A DNA stretch of 7,125 bases from Desulfovibrio sp. OttesenSCG-928-G15 (GTDB lineage: Bacteria > Desulfobacterota > Desulfovibrionia > Desulfovibrionales > Desulfovibrionaceae), in contig JAJDIC010000094.1 in the NCBI GenBank assembly GCA_030266525.1, positions 1 to 7,125 of the forward strand, read 5' to 3'. Numbering within the stretch: position 1 is the first letter of the stretch; every line of letters begins with the position of its first letter. Below, piece after piece: positions 5,235 through 7,125 of the stretch. The position numbers and the translations under genes are program-made. The notes beneath the pieces are model-generated. The model was not told the origin of the DNA and did no database searches. It saw only the letters and a list, made by a program, of their open reading frames with translations.

Positions 5235-5459
5235 GAGTTTTGCGACTTTCAACGATATCTACCGGAAGAAATGTTCTGTCTCTGTGAAGAGAAGCGTACA
5301 ACGTCTCCGTGATTGGGCGGGGGAGTTTCTTCATTGTGAAGCGGCACCCCAAAATGAAATTGTTCTAGAGAAATAGGCAGGAAATAAAGAGAAATACCCT
5401 ATCGCTCGCACCGCACAGCGGGTACATTTTATTCAAGAATTCACTCCCTGGAGGAAACA
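5235..5459. other. Intergenic region before the exported hydrolase operon
   Basis: No convincing gene is present. An open frame that enters from the HEAT-like remnant ends at 5376 (VQRLRDWAGEFLHCEAAPQ in its latter part) and may be further decayed coding sequence. The promoter of the hydrolase operon should lie between about 5360 and 5440, but I see only weak candidates such as TTGTTC near 5360. That would suit a promoter needing an activator. Confidence 0.35.
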
Positions 5460-6641
5460 ATGAAAAAACCGCTTTCCACCCTCTGTGCAATCCTGATCAC
5501 GGCCCTGCTCTCAACGGGGACATATCCGGGCAATGCGCTTTCGGCGCAAAGCCAGGCTCCAAAAGCCATAACCCTGAAAACCATGGGCAGCCTGTTTTTT
5601 GGCGGAGCAGTAGAAAAAGCCGATAACGGCGACACCTTCCACGGCGACCATGGTTACGCGCAGTATTACATTCCGCAAAACGCCCGTCAGTACCCGTTGA
5701 TCATGTGGCACGGCATGGGGCAATCCGGCAGAAGCTGGGAATCCACTCCGGACGGGCGCGAGGGCTTTCAGGCCATCCTCACCCGGCACGATTGGCCGGT
5801 GTATATCATTGACCAGCCGCGCAGGGGCCGGGCCGGATACACCAAGGTCCCTGCCGACGATCCCGGCGCCGTGCCCACCACAGCGCGGGAAGGCGGCGTC
5901 TGGAGCGCCTTCAGAAACGGCGAATGGGAGCCCGGGCAAAACGCCTCCCTGAACCCCAATGGACAGTTTCCCGCCGACCCCGCATCCATCGAGCAGTTTT
6001 TCAGACAGCAAACACCCAACACGGGCGAAGAGCCAAGAACTAACGAACACCGCGCCTTTATGGGCAAGACTATGTCCGCACTACTCGACCAGACCGGACC
6101 CTCCGTCCTGATCACCCATTCCAACAGCGGACAATACGGCTGGTTCACGGCCATGTCGGCTCCGGACAAGGTCAAGGCCGTGGTCGCGTATGAACCAGGG
6201 CAGCTTGCCTTTCCTGAAGGGGAAAGACTGGCGGATGTGCCTTTCAGGAACGAGCTTGCCGGAGAAAGGCTACAACCCATTTTCGTATCGCCAGAAGAGT
6301 TTCGCCAGCTGACCAAAATGCCGATTCACGTCATTTATGGCGACAACATCAGCTCTGAACTGAGCGACATTTTCAACGTCGAAGTATGGCGCATGTCCCT
6401 TGCCCGCGCCAGGCAATTTGTTGACACGGTGAACAAATACGGCGGTGACGCCACCCTGTCCGTGCTTCCGGAAATCGGCATCAAGGGCAACACCCACGCC
6501 CCCTTTGCCGACCTGAACAACCAGGAAATAGCCGCCCATCTTGAAAACTGGTTACAGACAAAAGGCCTGGACGCAAGCACGCAGCCTCACCTGGGGCCGC
6601 AAAGAAAATCCGCCTCACTCACCATTCCCCTGACCCGTTAG
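5460..6641 (+). CDS. Exported alpha/beta hydrolase, esterase-713-like
   Basis: The product is 393 residues. GGAGG lies 5 bases before the ATG. Residues 1-29 are a signal peptide (KK, a hydrophobic core LCAILITALL, cleavage probably after ALSA), so the enzyme is periplasmic or secreted. Visible hydrolase features are MWHGMGQSGRSW (oxyanion loop, 82-93), YIIDQPRRGRAGY (115-127), nucleophile S221 in THSNSGQYG, an acid candidate at E245 (AYEPG) or D295 (IYGDN), and H346 in GNTHAPF. This order fits the esterase-713-like branch of the alpha/beta hydrolases. The natural substrate is unknown. The gene is followed after 20 bases by a carboxymuconolactone decarboxylase-family gene, also exported, so the two probably act together. 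Confidence 0.9.
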   Translation: MKKPLSTLCAILITALLSTGTYPGNALSAQSQAPKAITLKTMGSLFFGGAVEKADNGDTFHGDHGYAQYYIPQNARQYPLIMWHGMGQSGRSWESTPDGREGFQAILTRHDWPVYIIDQPRRGRAGYTKVPADDPGAVPTTAREGGVWSAFRNGEWEPGQNASLNPNGQFPADPASIEQFFRQQTPNTGEEPRTNEHRAFMGKTMSALLDQTGPSVLITHSNSGQYGWFTAMSAPDKVKAVVAYEPGQLAFPEGERLADVPFRNELAGERLQPIFVSPEEFRQLTKMPIHVIYGDNISSELSDIFNVEVWRMSLARARQFVDTVNKYGGDATLSVLPEIGIKGNTHAPFADLNNQEIAAHLENWLQTKGLDASTQPHLGPQRKSASLTIPLTR

Positions 6642-6661
6642 CACTCAACAGGAGAACCGCA

Positions 6662-7125
6662 ATGTCCATAACAAAGATATCCATTCTGCTCTGTTTTTGC
6701 CTGTCGGCAATCGTTGCTACTGTGAGCGCCCACGCAGCGCAACCAGCCTCCCCGGAGCTTAGTCCGGCGCAACGAGGAATAATACCTATTGCCGGCTTTG
6801 CCGCCCAGGGAAATATGCCCAGGCTGAGAACAGCTCTTAACGAGGGACTCGACGCCGGGTTGACTATCAATGAAATAAAGCAGGTACTCGTTCAGATGTA
6901 CGCATATTGCGGTTTTCCGCGCAGTCTCAACGCCCTCGCGCTATTTTCCGACACCGTGAACGAACGCGCGCAGAAAGGAATACGGGACACGCTTGGCAAA
7001 GAGCCCTCCCCTTTCCCGCCAGACGGCAAAACCAGTCTGGAACTGGGAACGGAAGTGCAGACAAAGCTGGTAGGCGCTCCGGTCAAAGGCGGCTTGATGG
7101 ATTTCGCACCGGATATTGATCTGTA
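6662..7125 (+). CDS. Exported carboxymuconolactone decarboxylase (CMD)-family protein, partial
   Basis: The gene runs off the right edge after 154 codons. AGGAG lies 7 bases before the ATG. Residues 1-26 look like a signal peptide (ISILLCFCLSAIVATVSAHA). The segment GLDAGLTINEIKQVLVQM, followed by YAYCGFPRSLNAL (80-92), is the core of the CMD/AhpD-like fold, with E71 and C83 at the expected active positions. There is a single Cys rather than the CXXC of peroxidase-type AhpD, so decarboxylase, isomerase or another small-molecule role is likelier than peroxide reduction. A second CMD-like repeat may follow: the last visible part (LELGTEVQTKLVGAPVKG) resembles the linker to one. It is co-transcribed with the hydrolase. 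Confidence 0.88.
   Translation, partial: MSITKISILLCFCLSAIVATVSAHAAQPASPELSPAQRGIIPIAGFAAQGNMPRLRTALNEGLDAGLTINEIKQVLVQMYAYCGFPRSLNALALFSDTVNERAQKGIRDTLGKEPSPFPPDGKTSLELGTEVQTKLVGAPVKGGLMDFAPDIDL

Noticed and set aside
5511..6316. Long minus-strand open frames of 179 and 182 codons inside the hydrolase gene
   Set aside because: They are shadows of a clear exported hydrolase with intact motifs and ribosome site on the plus strand.

Overview
The window reads as a chromosomal insertion hotspot at a serine tRNA gene in a Gram-negative bacterium. Both genes at the right end carry clear N-terminal export signals, and Shine-Dalgarno sequences are strong throughout. A sulfate reducer of the Desulfovibrio group is my best guess from gene types and style. 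It is an inference only, since no marker gene is present.

Left part (1-1675, minus strand): a compact four-gene operon reads leftward from an excellent sigma70-type promoter at 1423-1451. It encodes an extremely acidic, lysine-free 142-residue protein, a 78-residue acidic protein, a 66-residue ribbon-helix-helix protein with an AT-hook-like tail, and a 173-residue protein ending in a SANT/Myb-like or HTH domain. The genes overlap or nearly touch. This looks like accessory DNA from the end of an integrated element. It stops at 1676-1735, the 3' part of a tRNA-Ser (anticodon CGA) that lacks its 5' half, followed by a strong terminator. An integrated element leaves this kind of scar at the end away from its intact tRNA.

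Middle part (1721-2955): a second, shorter copy of the tRNA-Ser 3' end lies at 2794-2817. The 15 bases CCACCCTCTCCGCCA occur at both 1721 and 2803. Between them is a 1,082-base unit whose only confident genes are a complete vapBC toxin-antitoxin pair under a 45-base palindromic operator. Each scar is preceded by a pair of 10-base direct repeats with a 12-base period, as expected of integrase arm sites. Right of the second scar, on the minus strand, is another toxin-antitoxin module. Its AbrB-type antitoxin is intact, but its PIN toxin is cut after about 24 codons where it meets the tRNA terminator.

Right part (2956-7125): after the antitoxin comes a decayed stretch. It holds a small minus-strand gene split by a one-base frameshift, a 288-base stretch with only open-frame remnants, and a ten-base G run. 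Next is an intact AraC-family regulator with a GyrI-like effector domain (minus strand). Then come a remnant frame and a truncated HEAT-repeat-like gene. Last is a two-gene plus-strand operon for an exported alpha/beta hydrolase (esterase-713-like) and an exported carboxymuconolactone decarboxylase-family protein, which runs off the window.

Together the window shows repeated insertion and decay at one tRNA-Ser locus, with toxin-antitoxin genes at the scars, next to an exported hydrolase operon that may be controlled by the neighbouring AraC regulator.
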